A stretch of 64,000 nt of DNA from Nicotiana tabacum (GCF_000715075.1 NC_134103.1:74897519-74961518); one strand, 5' to 3'; shown: positions 1 through 12,672, counted from the stretch's first letter. Notes: generated by a model from the sequence alone, not told the origin. Numbers and translations are program-made.

Positions 1-139
1 GTGTCCCAAATCACTCTAAATCATCTGGTAACTGAATTCAACCACGCATGCTAGTAAATACACATAATATGAAGCTCCTCAAGGCCTTATGCCGCCGAAC
101 AAGACTTAAGTTCTTAAAACGACCGGCCGGGTCATTACA
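1..139 (-). mobile_element. 3' LTR (partial) of pol-less Ty3/gypsy element A
   Basis: This is the sense-start end of a long LTR on the minus strand. The terminus reads TGTAATGACCCGGCCGG in the sense direction, and the stretch is nearly identical to 6102-6240, the same end of the partner LTR. The rest of the LTR lies outside the window, so the TSD on this side cannot be read. Confidence 0.85.
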
Positions 140-152
140 TCCTTCCCCTCTT
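140..152 (-). other. Polypurine tract of element A
   Basis: The minus strand reads AAGAGGGGAAGGA directly before the LTR terminus. This is the expected plus-strand primer site. The sense sequence upstream of it contains the GTTCGAGGACGAACG string also found before the 3' LTRs at 42638 and 50293. Confidence 0.75.
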
Positions 153-1330
153 AAACAAACGTTCGTCCTCGAACGTGCTAAGAATTGCCTCAAAGTCTTC
201 AAATCACTGAAAGTACATATCCAACACACACCCGCGGGCGACTCCACGTCACCCCAATCCACATAAGCCTGACGACACCATCCCAACTATAATTCATCCT
301 TTCTGCCAACACCGATAAGCCTTAGAGTCAAAATTCTCACCTTCCATTTGTCTTCAAAAGACCCTATTCTAAATCCATAATCGATAACAGTCTCAACCAG
401 CTGTAACAACTCATGCCTACACCCACAAGGTACGACCACACAACAAAACACCACACATAGGCCCATAATAACATTTCTGATCACAATAGCTGCCCGAAAT
501 CAAAACCAGCACCGGCAATTAGACCCATATCCGTTAGAAACCTATTTCAAACCTCCACAACGCTGATAATGATGCAACACGAAGACCTCATAACTATACA
601 CCCAGTTCAACAAATCACAACTAACACCATCGGGCACACACCCCGCAAAACTCAAGAAGCACATAACTAAATTGACTAAGTATGTAAAGGGAAACACATA
701 ATATAAATATCAAACAAGTCCGACAGGCACAACTTTCTAACAATACCCTACTACGAATCAATTCAAAAGGAAAAATCAAAGTACATGAACAAATCATATG
801 GATCTCATCCTGGTATCACCCTCCACCGCGGCACGCAGCTCGGCTCAAACATATCAAATCACATGGAATCGCGAGGGTCTCGCCCTTAACTCTGAATCAC
901 AAGTCGAATACACATCATACCAATGGAAATCCTCCACTAACTCAATTCTGCCAATAAAATCTCAATACTTGTTAAATTATCACCCCGGTAGAGTATCAAA
1001 TCACAAATTATAACCAACTTACTCAGGAATCACATCAAACCTACAATAATGGACAACGTGAATTCACTTATAGTCTCGTAACATTCAATAATAAATAGAA
1101 ACAAATGATAAACACGGGCTACCACTCATAGAGTCTCCCAATTGGGCAAACACATATACAGAATACTGAGTCATGAACTGACCCATAGGTAGAACAACAA
1201 ATAGGGGAACTCGCCCCGATAAGCAGAACCGAATCAAATACGAATAGTGCCCCTTGTAACAAATCAAAAGCATACCTGTATGACAACATCTGGCACAATG
1301 ACCTCAAGCCTACTATATGAAACACATCAA
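153..1330 (-). other. Non-coding internal region of element A
   Basis: About 1.2 kb lies between the end of the gag remnant and the polypurine tract, where an autonomous element would carry about 3.5 kb of pol. I see no protease, reverse transcriptase, RNase H or integrase motifs. The open frames are short and unlike any family I know. Parts resemble 50460-50780 in another element (for example the blocks around 560-590 and 50712-50740), so this looks like an inherited non-coding domain and not random filler. Confidence 0.55.
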
Positions 1331-2638
1331 CGGGCCTGGCCTTCCCCTCTTGGGCGCCCTCTACTCGCCTGAATACTCCGTTGTGACATGCCTGTCCGGA
1401 GTCTAGGACAATCTCTCACCCTGTGGCTGGTATCTCCACACTCGAAGTAACCTCTCTGCTGACATGGCTGTGGGAACTATGCGGTACGGGTACTCTGAAA
1501 ACCATGAGCACATGAAGCACTGTGCGAAGCCTGAAGTGCAAACTTAACTGGCTGACCCACAAAACCTCTACCATATCAAACCCTGCCTCCAAAATAAGGA
1601 TCAGTAGATCTCTCCGGTCTACGAGGCCTCCTCACCTCCCTGTCATCTCTCTCCTGATCTCGCCTGTACTCTCTCCCGTGGCCTTACCTATCTCCTCTCT
1701 CTTGGTTCCATATGCCCTCTACTCGGCGAGTGATCCCTACCACCTGCTGAAACGAAACATCTGACTCTAACTCCTGAGCCATGCTGAACCGAATATCATG
1801 TCTGAGTCCCTCAATGAATCTACAGACACACTCTCTAACTGTGGCGACCAAAGCAGGTGCATGCCTGGCCAAATCACTGAATCTCACGGCATACTCTGAC
1901 ACTGACATAGTGGTGGCGCAACTGCTCAAACTCCACGCGCCATGCATCTCGAAGGGATTGAGGTACAAACACTTTCAGGAATATCTCTAAAAACTGAACC
2001 CATGTAAGTGAAGCTAACTCGGCTAGGCTACCTAACTCATATGCCCGCCACCACTGGTAAGCCGCTCCCCTAAGCTGGAACGTAGTAAAAGCAACCCCGC
2101 TCGTCTCCACCATACCTATAGTACGGAGAACGCGGTGACACTCCTCCAGAAAACCTTGTGCACTCTCTGAAGCCAAACCACTAAATGTAGGAGGGTCATA
2201 TTTCTTGAACCTTGCAAGTTTAAGCTGCTCTTCCTCAGATGCTGCTGCCCTGACCACGGGCTGAACTGGGACCACAGGTTGTGTCGCCATGACACCTGGA
2301 ACCTGACCAACAAGAACTTGCTGCTCTGGGGTGTGGGCGGCGGGAGTCTGGGATCCTCCCCCGGTCTGTGAAAGAGCTGGTGCAACTAGAATTAACCCCG
2401 CCTGAGCCAATGTACCAAACATGCTCAGGAACTATGCTAAGGTCTCCTGAAGTCCGGGGGTAACAACAGGCGCCTCTGGTACCTGCTCCCTAACTGGAAC
2501 TACTGGCGGCTCCTCAACTGCTGCTCTGGTAGGTGCTCTAGCTGCAGCACGTACTCCTCGTCGACCTCTGCCTCTGCTCCTAGCGACCTCTGCTCTGGGG
2601 GTAACGTTATCAACAACTGCAGCTCGTGTCCTCACCAT
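1330..2638 (-). pseudogene. Degenerate gag of element A (Tekay/Del-like)
   Basis: Gag is the nucleocapsid/capsid precursor that packages element RNA. The start at 2638 opens with MVRTRA and an Arg/Gly-rich tail, like the gag start of the element at 37679. The capsid-like region (about 2400-1700) contains the FQLRGAAYQWW and TWVQFLEIFLKVFVPQSLRD stretches typical of Ty3/gypsy gag. A zinc knuckle is recognisable near 1400-1450 (C-GDTS-H-RVRD-C), but the first cysteine position of the CCHC box appears to read Tyr. The frame is broken by an in-frame stop near 2432 and a frameshift near 1900. No pol follows, so the element is non-autonomous. The family assignment rests on these motifs and on the LTR. 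Confidence 0.75.
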
Positions 2639-2822
2639 CTGTGGAAGAATGGAGTGATAAAAGTTCAAACATTGAGATCAATGAACCCGCACGATAGAAA
2701 TGAAAGAAGTGAGATTGTCCTAATAGTTTCGTAGCCTCTTGAAGATAAGTACAGATGTCTCCGTACCGATTCGCAAGACTCTACTAAACTCGCTTATGAC
2801 TCGTAGCACCTATGAACCTAGA

Positions 2823-2834
2823 GCTCTGATACCA
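2823..2834 (-). other. Primer-binding site (initiator Met tRNA type), element A
   Basis: The minus strand reads TGGTATCAGAGC, the plant initiator-methionine tRNA PBS. It lies 3 nt inside the LTR end at 2838. Confidence 0.9.
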
Positions 2835-4527
2835 ACTTGTCACGACCCAATTTTTCCTCAGTTGGGAATCGTGATGGCACCTAGTCTTAGGGACTAGGTA
2901 AGCCTAACAATAATTAAAACAACATCCTTATTTAAATAGAATCTCGTAAAATTCCAAAAACCGGTAGTACAAGTCATAAGCTCTACAAAGAGTTTGCTAG
3001 AAAACTTCTAAATACAACTGTCCAGAAACGAGGATAAACAGTGCAAAACAAAAACTGGAAGGTGACTCCGAAGCCTGCGAACGCAGCAGCAGGTTTACCT
3101 TGAAACTCCACAGCAACAGTTCTCACAGCTAGCTAACGAACAAGTACCTGGATCTGCACAAAAATGTGCAGAAGAGTAGCATGAGCACACCGGTGCCCAG
3201 TAAGTATCAAGACTAACCTCGGTGGAGTAGTGACGAGGAACAGTCAAGACACCCACTGGTCTAATAAACTGAACAGATATAAGTACATGAATAACAAAAG
3301 TATGATGTCTACATAAAGACTATGCAATATGGCTCACAATACAGTAATGGAAATAAGGAAGGAAACAACAAGTATCAGCGGAATATCATGAAAATGACAC
3401 AGACAAAGTGAATGGAACACAACCAAAATCCGGAATCACGAGTACATCAAGGACAAGTAATAACTCAGTAATTACAACCGCTTTTACATCAGGTCTTAGT
3501 CCACAACTCCACGAGGTATCGAACCTCGAACAATTCACAACTCACGGGTCTCAATACATGAACCCTAACACTTGGTATCTTGTGCCCTCATAACACCTCA
3601 TAACCACACTGACGATTCAATCCCTGACACAGCCCACCTTGTCTCGCCACGTGTGCAATAGTAACATAAATGCCCGCCTTGTCTCTCCACACATGCATAA
3701 TAATGTTCCCACCTTGTCTCGCAACATGCGCAACCCATAAATATATATAAATATCCCGCCTTGTCACGCCGCCTGTGCAAATATCAATGGTAAAAATAGC
3801 ACGGCAGAAACCTCGTGCAACCCCATAATAACAACCGCACGGCAGAAATCTCGTACATCACAATAATAACAACCGCACAACAGAAAACTCGTGCATCACC
3901 ACAACAAGTACCACAGCAGCAATGACAATAATACAAAGTACGACAAGTAAATCAACCCAAGAATTTAATTCACAAAGAAACGGTAGAACCAATTCACAAG
4001 GAATAACCACAATAAAGAATGCTAGGCGTAAAGGGAACAACTCAACAAAGGGAAACTGATGTGTATCAACAATCCCACAATATACATTTCAACAACAGAG
4101 AAACTAACACGAGTCAAATAATTCCAAATAAAATAAGTCGACTAAGATATAGGATATCTAAAACTTCTTTAAGGTTGAGGAATTACTAAGGATTTTCAAC
4201 AATTTAATTAAGGATAAGCAGCGGAAAGATAATCATAACCTCAATTAAGACTGAACAAATTATAATATGATATAATAATAATTTCAAATAAAGCTAAGCA
4301 GTTATGAAAAGATAGTATGACAATAGAGGAGGTAAAATCTTCAGTTAAGTCAAATAAGAGTTAAATAGGCAATAAGAGTGAATCCTGAAAGCAATTAATT
4401 CTAATTAAAGCATGTAGAGGTGAAATTAGTAAATAGGAACTTAATCATATCAAGAACAACTTCATACTCAGTGAATATAAGGACCTAAAAATCTTAAAAG
4501 GCCAACTTTTCACAAATAAGTCTGAGT

Positions 4528-4547
4528 ACGCACTCGTCACCTCGCGT
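4528..4547 (-). other. LTR hairpin, loop AGGTGACGAG (element A)
   Basis: On the minus strand ACGCG (4547-4543) pairs with TGCGT (4532-4528), with one G-U pair, around the 10-nt loop AGGTGACGAG. It starts 76 nt after GTAAGT (4623). The stem sequence differs from all the other LTR families here. Confidence 0.6.
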
Positions 4548-5154
4548 GCATGGACTACAATCAACATAGAAGACTCAATCCTAAGGGAAAAATACCCCAC
4601 ACAAGGTTAGGCAAGATACTTACCTCAAACCAAGCTCAACCAGTCCGTAAGAATGCCTTTGTTTTTCAATTATCCGACTCCGAATGGCCCAAATCTAGCA
4701 AAACACAATTGCATAACATGAATACAACCATCATAGACTCATCTAATTAATAAAATCAATACTTTAACAAAAATCCCGAAATTCGCCCTAAAGGTCGACC
4801 CGGGTCCACATCTTGGAATCGGATAAAAGTCACAAAATACGAACACTCATTCACTCACAAGTCTAACCATACAAAAATCATCAAATTCCGATACCATTTC
4901 GTCCCTCAAATCGTGATTTTTCATTTTGAATTTTTCTTTCAAAAACCACCATTTTCCTCAACTCAAAACACAAATTAAATGATAAAAATAAAGATATAAT
5001 CATGGAAATAAATAAATTCTAGGTGAAGAACACTTACACAATCGATTTTCATAAAAAAAACGACAAGGAATCGCTCAAAATCGAGCTCTAGAACTCCAAA
5101 AATGGTGAAAATGGCAAACTCTCGGAATAGAGGACTTTATATTCTGCCCAGGGG

Positions 5155-5560
5155 TTTTGTGCATCGCGAACGTGGAGAAAGGGACGCGTTCGCGAAGAAG
5201 AGAAACAAAAGCTGCCCAGTTGTTCTTCGCGAACGCGACAACACGTTCGCGAATGCGGAGAGGAAAAATATGATGGCCCAACGACTGCTCTTCGCGAATG
5301 CGTGAAGTAGTACACGAACGCGAAGAGTGTAATGGAATAGCTACGTGAACGCGAAGAGGAAAATAATCACCAGTGCCCTAGGGCCTGGTTTGCACTTCGC
5401 GAATGCGAGATAGGGAATGTGAACGCGAAGAAGGGGTGGCAGAACTTCGCGAACGCGAGAGGGTGACTGCGAACGCGAAGAGGAAATATTTCACCCTCCA
5501 AAATAACACTACGCGAACGCGAAGGCAAGGACGTGAACGCGATGAAGGAAACCCGATGAC
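5155..5560 (-). repeat. Dyad array, TTCGCGAACGCGAAG word family
   Basis: About 400 bp are dominated by variants of TTCGCGAA/CGCGAACGCGAAG, each a perfect or near palindrome with CpGs. In the sense direction the array starts about 680 bp from the LTR terminus and ends just before a CTGGGCAG plus TATA-like block (5135-5150). Part of it is repeated at 7490-7720 by the tandem duplication. Confidence 0.85.
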
Positions 5561-7420
5561 AGATAACAACAGTTCAAAAATAGGGGGGAAAGACCCGTAG
5601 CCCATCCGAAACTCACCTGAGGCCCCCGGGACCCCGTCTAAACATACCAACAAGTCCCATAACCTAACACGGACTCACTCGAGGTCTCAAATCACATCAG
5701 ACAACACCAAAAATACAAATCGCACCACGAATCGAACTTATGAACGTCCCAAACTTCCAACTTTGAAAACTCGTGCCGAAACCGGTCTAACCAACCCGGA
5801 ATGATGTATAATTTTGTAGGCAAGTCCCAAATAACATAACGGAGCTGTTCTAACTCTCGGAATCACATTCCGACCCCGATATCAAAAGTCCACTTCCGGT
5901 CCAAATCTCCAAAAATTTGACTTTCGCCATTTCAAGCCTAAATCTGCTACAGACCTCAGATTTACAGTCCGGACACGCTCCTAAGTCCAAAATCACCCAA
6001 CGGAGCTAATGGAACTGACAAAAATCCATTCCAGAGTCTTCTTTACATAGTTCCGACTATGGTCAAAATTCTAAAACTTAAGCTTCCATTTTAGGGACTA
6101 AGTGTCGCAAATCACTCTGAATCATCCATTAACTGAATTCAACCACGCACGCAAGCCAATACACATAATATGAAAATGTTCAGGGCCTTATGCTGCTGAA
6201 CGAGACTTAAGTTCTCAAAATGACCGGCCGGGTCGTTACACATGTTCCGCAGGTGCAGGGGATGGAGCGCAGGTGCAGAGTTTGAGAAACCAAGTGGCTT
6301 CCGCAGAAGCGAAAATTGCACCGGAGAAGCGGTTCTGCAGGTACGGATAGGGGGTCGCAGGTGAGAAAAGCCTGGACAGAATGTTAAAAATAAGGTTCGC
6401 GATTTTGGCTTCATTTCTAACATTTCCAACGCGGTTTTGGATCGATTTTCAGAGAGAATTCACAGGAAAACTTGAGGAAAGTCACTTATGATCATTGTTA
6501 GTCAATAATATTGGATTATCATTTAGTATTTCGACTAGATTACGTGTTTTTGAGGTGAAATTAGAGGATTTGGGCCTAGCGATTCGAAAATGAGATGTGG
6601 GAATTTTAAGGTCGAGTCGTTATCGGAATTTGGTTAATTTGGTATGGTTAGACTCGTGGTTGAAGAGGAGTTCATATTTTGTAACTTTTGTCGGGTTCCG
6701 AGACATGGGCCACACTGGCGATATTGTAGTGTAATTTCGAATTTTTGTAGGAATTAATTCCCATAATTTTGATATGGTATTAATTATTATAATTTGTGTG
6801 GATTGAATCAAATTAATTGTAACTAGATTCGAACTATTCAGAAGATGTTACACACAGAATGGAATTTCTAGAGCACTGTTTAGCTTGCTCGATATTGGAC
6901 TCGATTTATTCGAGGTAAGTAACTTTTCTAATCTTGGAGCTGAGGGTATGAACCCTGACTATACGTGTTATGTGTTTGGTGTTGGGGTGACACACATGCT
7001 AGGTGACGGGCGTGTGGGCGTGCACCGTGTGAACTGTGACTTCGTTATTTTTGTGGTACTGTGTAGTTAACTGAACTTATCTGTAATCATGAAATCTCTG
7101 CGTACTAGAGTTATCGAGCTGTGATTCATATTAGAAACCATGTCTAGGCTACATGCTTATTCTGTTGGGACCCACTGAGGTCATTACTGCTGTTGAGTTA
7201 TTTGCTTACATTGCGATGTCTTACTCAGTCATATTCATTCATTGCATATCATATCTCAGTCTCTATTGTTATTTATTGAATCATCATATCATCATTATGG
7301 GATAGTTCATGTCATTGTGAGTCCGAGAGACCGATGGCCTGAGTGAGGCCGATGGCCTGATTTTAAGATATTGATACTATAGCACATGAGTTGTCCGTGC
7401 AGCACGTGAGTTGTCCGTGC
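5318..7420. repeat. Tandem segmental duplication, copy 1
   Basis: This 2.1-kb unit is repeated at 7483-9576 in the same orientation. It spans the junction of element A's 5' LTR (to 6240) with the surrounding plus-strand LTR (from 6241), so the duplication happened after the insertion. The copies differ mainly by transitions and a few small indels, for example a short deletion near 8165 relative to 5998-6010. Confidence 0.9.
6987..7024 (+). other. LTR hairpin, loop TAGGTGACGG
   Basis: ACATGC (6994-6999) pairs with GCGTGT (7010-7015) around a 10-nt loop, and an outer GTG-AC/CGTGCAC helix extends the stem with bulges. It begins 72 nt after the GTAAGT at 6915. The copy at 9143-9180 is the duplicate. 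Confidence 0.6.
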
Positions 7421-7482
7421 ATGCGAGATAGGGAATGCGAACGCGAGTTGTCCGTGCACATGAGTCCGTGAGTTGTCCGTGC
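7421..7482. other. Mosaic junction between the duplicated copies
   Basis: These 62 bp join the copies and are a patchwork of local sequence. The first part matches the GCGAGATAGGGAATG...GAACGCGA stretch at 5404-5428. The second part consists of partial copies of the GAGTTGTCCGTGC motif found at 7389-7420. The pattern suggests template switching or microhomology-mediated repair. Confidence 0.75.
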
Positions 7483-9576
7483 ACGCGAAGAGTGTAATGG
7501 AATAGCTACGTGAACGCGAAGAGGAAAATGATCACTAGTGCCCAGGGCCTGGTTTGCACTTCGCGAATGCGAGATAGGGAATGCGAACGCGAAGAAGGGG
7601 GTGGCAGAACTTCGCGAACGCGAGAGGGTCACTGCGAACGCGAAGAGGAAATATTTCACCCTCCAAAATAACACTACGCGAACGCGAAGGCAAGGACGTG
7701 AATGCGATGAAGGAAACCCGATGACAGATAACAACAGTTCAAAAATAGGGGGGAAACACCCGTAGCCCATCCGAAACTCACCCGAGGCCCCCGAGACCCC
7801 GTCTAAACATACCAACAAGTCCCATAACCTAACACGGACTCACTCGAGGTCTCAAATCACATCAGACAACACCAAAAATACAAATCGCACCACGAATCGA
7901 ACTTATGAACTTCCCAAACTTCCAACTTTGAAAACTCGTGCCGAAACCAGTCTAACCAACCCGGAATGATGTATAATTTTGTAGGCAAGTCCTAAATAAC
8001 ATAACGGAGCTGTTCTAACTCTCGGAATCACATTCCGACCCCGATATCAAAAGTCCACTTCCGGTCCAAATCTCCAAAAATTCGACTTTCGCCATTTCAA
8101 GCCTAAATCTGCTACAGACCTCAGATTTACAGTCTGGACACGCTCCTAAGTCCAAAATCACCCAAAGGAACTGACAAAAATCCATTCCAGAGTCTTCTTT
8201 ACATAGTTCCGACTATGGTCAAAATTCTAAAACTTAAGCTTCCATTTTAGGGACTAAGTGTCCCAAATCACTCTGAATCATCCGTTAACTGAATTCAACC
8301 ACGCACGCAAGTCAATACACATAATATGAAAATGCTCAGGGCCTTATGCTGCCGAACGAGACTTAAGTTCTCAAAATGACCGGCCGGGTCGTTACACATG
8401 TTTCGCAGGTGCGGGGGATAGAGCGTAGGTGCAGAGTTTGAGAAACCAAGTGGCTTCCGCAGAAGTAGAAATTGCACCGCAGAAGTGGTTCTGCAGGTAC
8501 GGATAGGGGGTCGCAGGTGCGAAAAGCCTGGACAGAATGTTAAAAACAAGGTTCGCAATTTTGGCTTCATTTCTAACATTTCCAACGCGGTTTTGGATCG
8601 ATTTTCAGAGAGAATTCACAGGAAAACTTGAGGAAAGTCACTTGTGATCATTGTTAGTCAATAATATTGGATTATCATTTAGTATTTCGACTAGATTACG
8701 TGTTTTTGAGGTGAAATTAGAGGATTTGGGCCTAGCGATTCGAAAATGAGATGTGGGGATTTTAAGGTCGAGTCGTTGTCGGAATTTGGTTAATTTGGTA
8801 TGGTTAGACTCGTGGTTGAAGAGGAGTTCATATTTTGTAACTTTTGTCGGGTTCCGAGACATGGGCCACACTGGCGATATTGTAGTGTAATTTCGAATTT
8901 TTGTGGGAATTAATTCCCATAATTTTGATATGGTATTAATTATTATAATTTATGTGGATTGAATCAAATTAATTGTAACTAGATTCGAGCTATTCAGAAG
9001 TTGTTACACACAGAATGGAATTTCTAGAGCACTGTTTAGCTTGCTCGATATTGGACTCGATTTATTCGAGGTAAGTAACTCTTCTAATCTTGGAGCTGAG
9101 GGTATGAACCCTGACTATACGTGTTATGTGTTTGGTGTTGGGGTGACACACATGCTAGGTGACGGGCGTGTGGGCGTGCACCGTGTGAACTGTGACTTCG
9201 TTATTTTTGTGGTACTGTGTAGTTAACTGAACTTATCTGTAATCATGAAATCTCTGCGTACTAGAGTTATCGAGCTGTGATTCATATTAGAAATCATGTC
9301 TAGGCTACATGCTTATTCTGTTGGGACCCACTGAGGTCATTACTGCTGTTGAGTTATTTGCTTACATTGCGATGTCTTACTCAGTCATATTCATTCATTG
9401 CATATCTTATCTCAGTCTCTATTGTTATTTATTGAATTATCATATCATCATTATGGGATAGTTCATGTCATTGTGAGTCCGAGAGACCGATGGCCTGAGT
9501 GAGGCCGATGGCCTGATTTTAAGATATTGATACTATAGCACATGAGTTGTCCGTGCAGCACGTGAGTTGTCCGTAC
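7483..9576. repeat. Tandem segmental duplication, copy 2
   Basis: Second copy of the unit at 5318-7420 (offset 2165 bp at the start, 2156 bp at the end). It again carries a piece of element A's LTR ending GGGTCGTTACA at about 8396, followed by the plus-strand host LTR. Confidence 0.9.
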
Positions 9577-10751
9577 GGAGTTTAGCGCTTGGGCTGAAGG
9601 AGCCCCTCCGAAGTCTGCACACACCCCTAGTGAGCGCGGTTGATTTATATTGAGGGATGGATCTTCCCTGGACATGGATCTTGTTCGAAGCATTTATACC
9701 TGGGGATCGATCTTCCCCACGGGCTGGATTGGCTCTACTCGGTACTGAGTGACTGATGGTCAATTGATGTATATATTCCGGTATGGATCTTCCCTGGGCC
9801 GGATTGTCCATATATATAGTACCGAGTGATTGAGCATGATAAGTGCAAAGTGTGAGAAAGTGAGATTGAGTACTCTAAGAGTGTGAGTACACGAGTTCAT
9901 CTCTGAGATACATTGCATTGACATGCACATATGACATACATGCATAGAGATGTATTTTTCTCATGCTGTACGATATCACGCCATTCATGACTTCTCACAC
10001 ATGTTGACATATGGGCATAGAGATGTATTTTACACTTGCTATCTGGAAAGAAAAATGGAACATCTTATCTATTGTTGAAAGGATTTTTGGGAAAAATTAT
10101 TGTTTTCAAACTTACTCATATTTTTGGCAACTTCGGTAAACGACTTGGGTTTTCACTGATATACTTGTAAGGCAGAACTATTTTCAGAAATCATGATTTA
10201 GCTGAGCAGTCTATCTCTGAGTTACTTCTTTTATTACTTGCTTTACATTGTTATGGACTGTTATCAGCTATTGGTATTGGAACCGACCTTTGTTCTAGCT
10301 CATCACTACTTTCAACCTAAGGTTAGGTTTGTTACTTATTGAGTACATGGGGTCGGTTGTACTCATACTACACTTCTGCACCCTGCGTGCAGATGTTGGT
10401 TGCTGATGTTGCTTTGATTGACGAGAGCTCGGAATTGAAGATGTACCTGCGTTCCGGTTGTAGCTGCCTCTTGTTCATGGTAGCCTTAGATTCATAAAAA
10501 TCTATTTATGTACATTTTGAACAGATGATGTATTTATTTCATACCAGCTTTGTAAATTCTAATCTTAGAAGATCATGATTTGTACTACCATTCCTTGGGA
10601 TATGTATAAGATTCAGATAATTTCTTTTACTTAGAAGGAAACACATTATATTGTAATCAAATAAATTATTTGTTTCTTATTTAGCCTTTATTAAATTAGC
10701 AAGTACTTAGTTGTTAGTACTATACATTTACTAATGTAACTTTTTATTAAC

Positions 10752-11832
<1,081 letters not shown>

Positions 11833-11975
11833 TTAACAACTTGTTTGGATAGTTATTACGTACCGTTTCATAATTTATCGAATTGTATTGTATTATATTG
11901 TACTGTATTATTTTGATGAATACAACGTTTGGATAAATTATATCGTTTGTTGTCGTTCCATGAAGTAATGTATCT
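11833..11975 (+). mobile_element. Left half of a TIR element (MITE) split by the Tat element
   Basis: The sequence beginning CTTGTTTGGATAGTTATTACG is mirrored by the reverse complement of the far side of the Tat insertion (about 25425-25455, CTTGGGTGGATGGTTGTTA). The interior has the TTGTATTGTATTATATTG style of short plant MITEs. The half ends in TCCATGAAGTAATGTA (11957-11972), which is repeated exactly at 25123-25138. I could not settle the MITE superfamily or its TSD. Confidence 0.6.
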
Positions 11976-12655
11976 GTTTGACCAAAAAGTATAACTTTCA
12001 GCTAAACTATTTAATTTATGTAATAATGGTTAAATCTAGTTAAAGATAATAATTCTAGATGCAAATCTTGCAAACGTGTGGGAGATGGGGACAGATCCCG
12101 CAAAGGGTTAATAACAATAAGTACAAAATATTTTTAAAGTGTGAGTAATAATGGAGGTGTAACTAGCAATAAATAATAATAAATGACATTTAAGTAAATA
12201 GGAGGAATTATTCACCCAACAATAGATGGATTGGACGAATGTTTCTCCTGACAATGATGAATGACAGATAGATCTAAGATTCACTTGATCAATCCTCGGA
12301 TCTGGTGGAAAGGTGTGAAATAATATGAGCAAGAATCTAGATAAAAATGCGATCTTTGTATTCTTACAAGAGAGAGAGAATATTTTTCTCAAAAGGGTTC
12401 TTATTGAAGGAATATTCCCCCCTATTGCTTTTCTTTTTCCATTATATACTTGACACATATCCCTATCAAACCCTAATAGTACAAGTGCAGAGAATATTCA
12501 AAATTGACTGTTGTTGTCCTGTCAACGATGCTCGACCTCGACCATCATTGCCTTCTTTACCACGAACCTCGCTATCCCCTGGCCGACCTCGATTGATCCT
12601 TTCCTTAATTATGCATTACCCTAAATATTTTAGGGTGGATTTTGGCCTATATAGT
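11976..12655 (-). mobile_element. 3' LTR of the Tat element
   Basis: This LTR aligns with 24437-25121 over its whole length. The shared ends are GTTTGACCAAAAAG on the left and CCTATATAGT on the right (plus strand). Neither end is a canonical TG...CA terminus. Confidence 0.8.
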
Positions 12656-12672
12656 TAGTCCTTCCACTTATT
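12656..12672 (-). other. Polypurine tract of the Tat element
   Basis: The minus strand reads AATAAGTGGAAGGACTA next to the 3' LTR. It is purine-rich and in the right place, but shorter and less pure than usual. Confidence 0.5.

Larger units (their letters stand above)
2838..6240 (-). mobile_element. 5' LTR of element A (3.4 kb)
   Basis: In the sense direction the LTR runs from TGTAACGACCCGG at 6240 to GGGTCGTGACA at 2838. It carries the layout shared by the LTRs here: a dyad array (5155-5560), a TATA-like block (5135-5142), a GGTAAGT at 4623, and a hairpin with loop AGGTGACGAG (4528-4547). Tandem GCACG-containing stem-loops lie around 3600-3910. It is inserted in a plus-strand LTR that resumes at 6241. 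Confidence 0.85.
6241..10660 (+). mobile_element. Plus-strand Ty3/gypsy LTR remnant hosting element A
   Basis: The sequence from 6241 (and again from about 8397) is the middle and end of an LTR in sense orientation: the tail of a GCAGGTGC/GCAGAAGCG array, a CCTGGACAG block, GGTAAGT at 6914 and 9070, AGGTGACG hairpins at 6987 and 9143, and GCACGTGAGTTGTCCGTGC repeats. From about 10320 it matches the reverse complement of the LTR beginning at 56686. The similarity fades near 10660 before any TGACA end, so the LTR is truncated or eroded there. Its start is outside the window. Confidence 0.75.

Noticed and set aside
5378..5653. Open frames over the CGCGAACGCGAAG array
   Set aside because: Ser/Arg-rich artefacts of the array; the duplicated copy has a different frame length.
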